Below, in pieces: positions 63,111-64,000 of a DNA stretch of 64,000 nt (position 1 is its first letter; every line of letters begins with the position of its first letter). The position numbers were made by a program, and so were the translations under genes. A model generated the notes under the pieces. It made no database searches, was not told the origin of the DNA, and worked only from the letters and a program-made list of their open reading frames with translations. Origin of the DNA: CALSMU01 sp965230225 (GTDB lineage: Bacteria; Bacteroidota; Bacteroidia; Flavobacteriales_D; Parvicellaceae); NCBI GenBank assembly GCA_965230225.1, contig CBDDKM010000006.1, positions 1 to 64,000 on the forward strand, written 5' to 3'.

Positions 63111-64000
63111 TTAAGCTAATGGATTCTTGATGATCAACTTGATGAGTTTCTTATCCAGGTGTTCCATACAATGTCCACATGGGTCAAATCCTTCTGCAAT
63201 GGCTTCAGTAATGTCTTCAAATCCAACTTTGTTTTTATCGGATGATCTTTTACCGAAACTACAGTTAGAAGCATGTAGCTCTTTAGAGTTTAAATTACCA
63301 ATATAAGCAGATTTAAAGTTGGTTATGTTTACTGTTCTAAGAAGTGTTTTATTACTGTAGAAATTGATCGAACCAACTGGTGTTTCGTTACCTTCTGGAG
63401 ATTGATAAGAGAGAATGATGTCGTTCTCTCCTTTAATATCCCCATTAGTATTAATGAACGCTTCTGCAGAGTTTAACTGATAATAGGAGTAAATTCGGTT
63501 AGATCGAATAAGTTTTAGTCCTTTAGTGGAGTCTTCAATAATTGATTTTCTAATTCTAATTGTACAGTTGCCATACTCTAAATGGTTAAAAGCAATTTTT
63601 AATTGAGATTTAATTCCTCTAATTATTTCTCCCGGAAATTTAATGGTCCCTGTAAGTCCGGGGTCAAGGTTGGTGGAAGTAGTTCCCTTCCAGGCAACAT
63701 TGTTGTTGGTTCTTACCCAGTTTTCAAAACTAGCCTGGTCTACAATTGTGTTAAACCCTGGCATGTGGTTGTGGCTCGAATCCAAAACAACAATAAACTG
63801 AGGGTCTGAAGTTAAATTGAAATTAGCAGGGTTCCATTGTACCGGACCAAATACATCAAAATCTCCCGCGTTAACCTGATTGTAAGAAGTTTGGTTAATC
63901 ATTTGCCAATTGGCAGGAGTACCTAGATTAGGGGTGTCGGTTACATAAATGTAAGCCGTAAATGGTCCACTAACCACACCTTTGTTTTGGATTCTTAAGT
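63111..64000 (-). CDS. Large surface protein, C-terminal part (5' partial at window edge)
   Basis: The frame is open to the last base, so the N-terminus lies beyond the window; 296 residues are visible. The segment LRIQNKGVVSGPFTAYIYVTDTP resembles a CARDB-type Ig-like domain of exported proteins, and NNNVAWKGTTSTNL is a repeated phrase of such Bacteroidetes proteins. The end, GFDPCGHCMEHLDKKLIKLII, has a CGHC pair and a basic helix but no T9SS sorting domain. Start at the GTG of 63977 is unlikely. Confidence 0.72.
   Translation of the reverse strand, partial: LRIQNKGVVSGPFTAYIYVTDTPNLGTPANWQMINQTSYNQVNAGDFDVFGPVQWNPANFNLTSDPQFIVVLDSSHNHMPGFNTIVDQASFENWVRTNNNVAWKGTTSTNLDPGLTGTIKFPGEIIRGIKSQLKIAFNHLEYGNCTIRIRKSIIEDSTKGLKLIRSNRIYSYYQLNSAEAFINTNGDIKGENDIILSYQSPEGNETPVGSINFYSNKTLLRTVNITNFKSAYIGNLNSKELHASNCSFGKRSSDKNKVGFEDITEAIAEGFDPCGHCMEHLDKKLIKLIIKNPLA

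Overview
The window is chromosomal DNA from a low-GC member of the Bacteroidota, most likely Flavobacteriales or a close relative. The evidence is a giant SprB-repeat protein ending in a gliding-motility-type C-terminal domain, type A sorting tails of the type IX secretion system (T9SS), many small lipoproteins and outer-membrane barrels, a RiPP locus of the grasp-with-spasm class, a fused alpha/beta E1 of a 2-oxoacid dehydrogenase, and few recognisable Shine-Dalgarno sites. Stops are the standard three, so the in-frame TGA noted below is a real stop. No rRNA, tRNA, CRISPR array or transposase gene was seen.

Layout. 1-7029: 3' part of a giant adhesin with about two dozen SprB-type repeats. 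7370-10686: a compact peptide-modification operon made of a 52-residue GG-leader precursor, a hairpin attenuator, an ATP-grasp ligase (GwsG), a 54-residue ORF overlapping both neighbours, a SPASM-domain partner (GwsS) and an SGNH-hydrolase-like lipoprotein. 10704-15250: small membrane proteins, a frameshifted thioredoxin-like gene, a GH25 muramidase lipoprotein broken by a stop codon, and a secreted peroxiredoxin-like protein. 15475-24769: a LamG/DUF2341 adhesin, lipoproteins (one a degenerate archaemetzincin) and a TonB-dependent receptor.

25578-45394: a 20-kb Rhs/YD operon. It runs from a small secreted protein through an FG-GAP/SprB protein and an SpvB-like 1986-residue protein to an Rhs protein. 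The Rhs protein is split by a frameshift near 40.0 kb and ends in a swapped-in, AT-richer lipase-like tip. A signal-peptide protein overlaps the tip's stop codon and is the candidate immunity protein. The 1.3 kb behind it has no gene but holds a second copy of the 21-bp sequence that ends the immunity gene, plus several hairpins, and looks like a scar of cassette exchange.

46699-56336: secreted and lipoprotein genes, a LytTR remnant, a three-gene XRE-regulator operon with a paired operator, a GNAT acetyltransferase, a DUF3050 protein and unknowns. 56548-64000: fused 2-oxoacid dehydrogenase E1, a fatty-acid desaturase and three secreted proteins, the last cut by the window edge. Dispersed palindromes (TCCCGATAGCTATCGGGA) and TTAAC/TTCAAC simple repeats fill several gaps.

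The two systems most worth following are the grasp-with-spasm RiPP operon with its nested small ORF, and the Rhs operon with its lipase-like tip and periplasmic candidate immunity protein.
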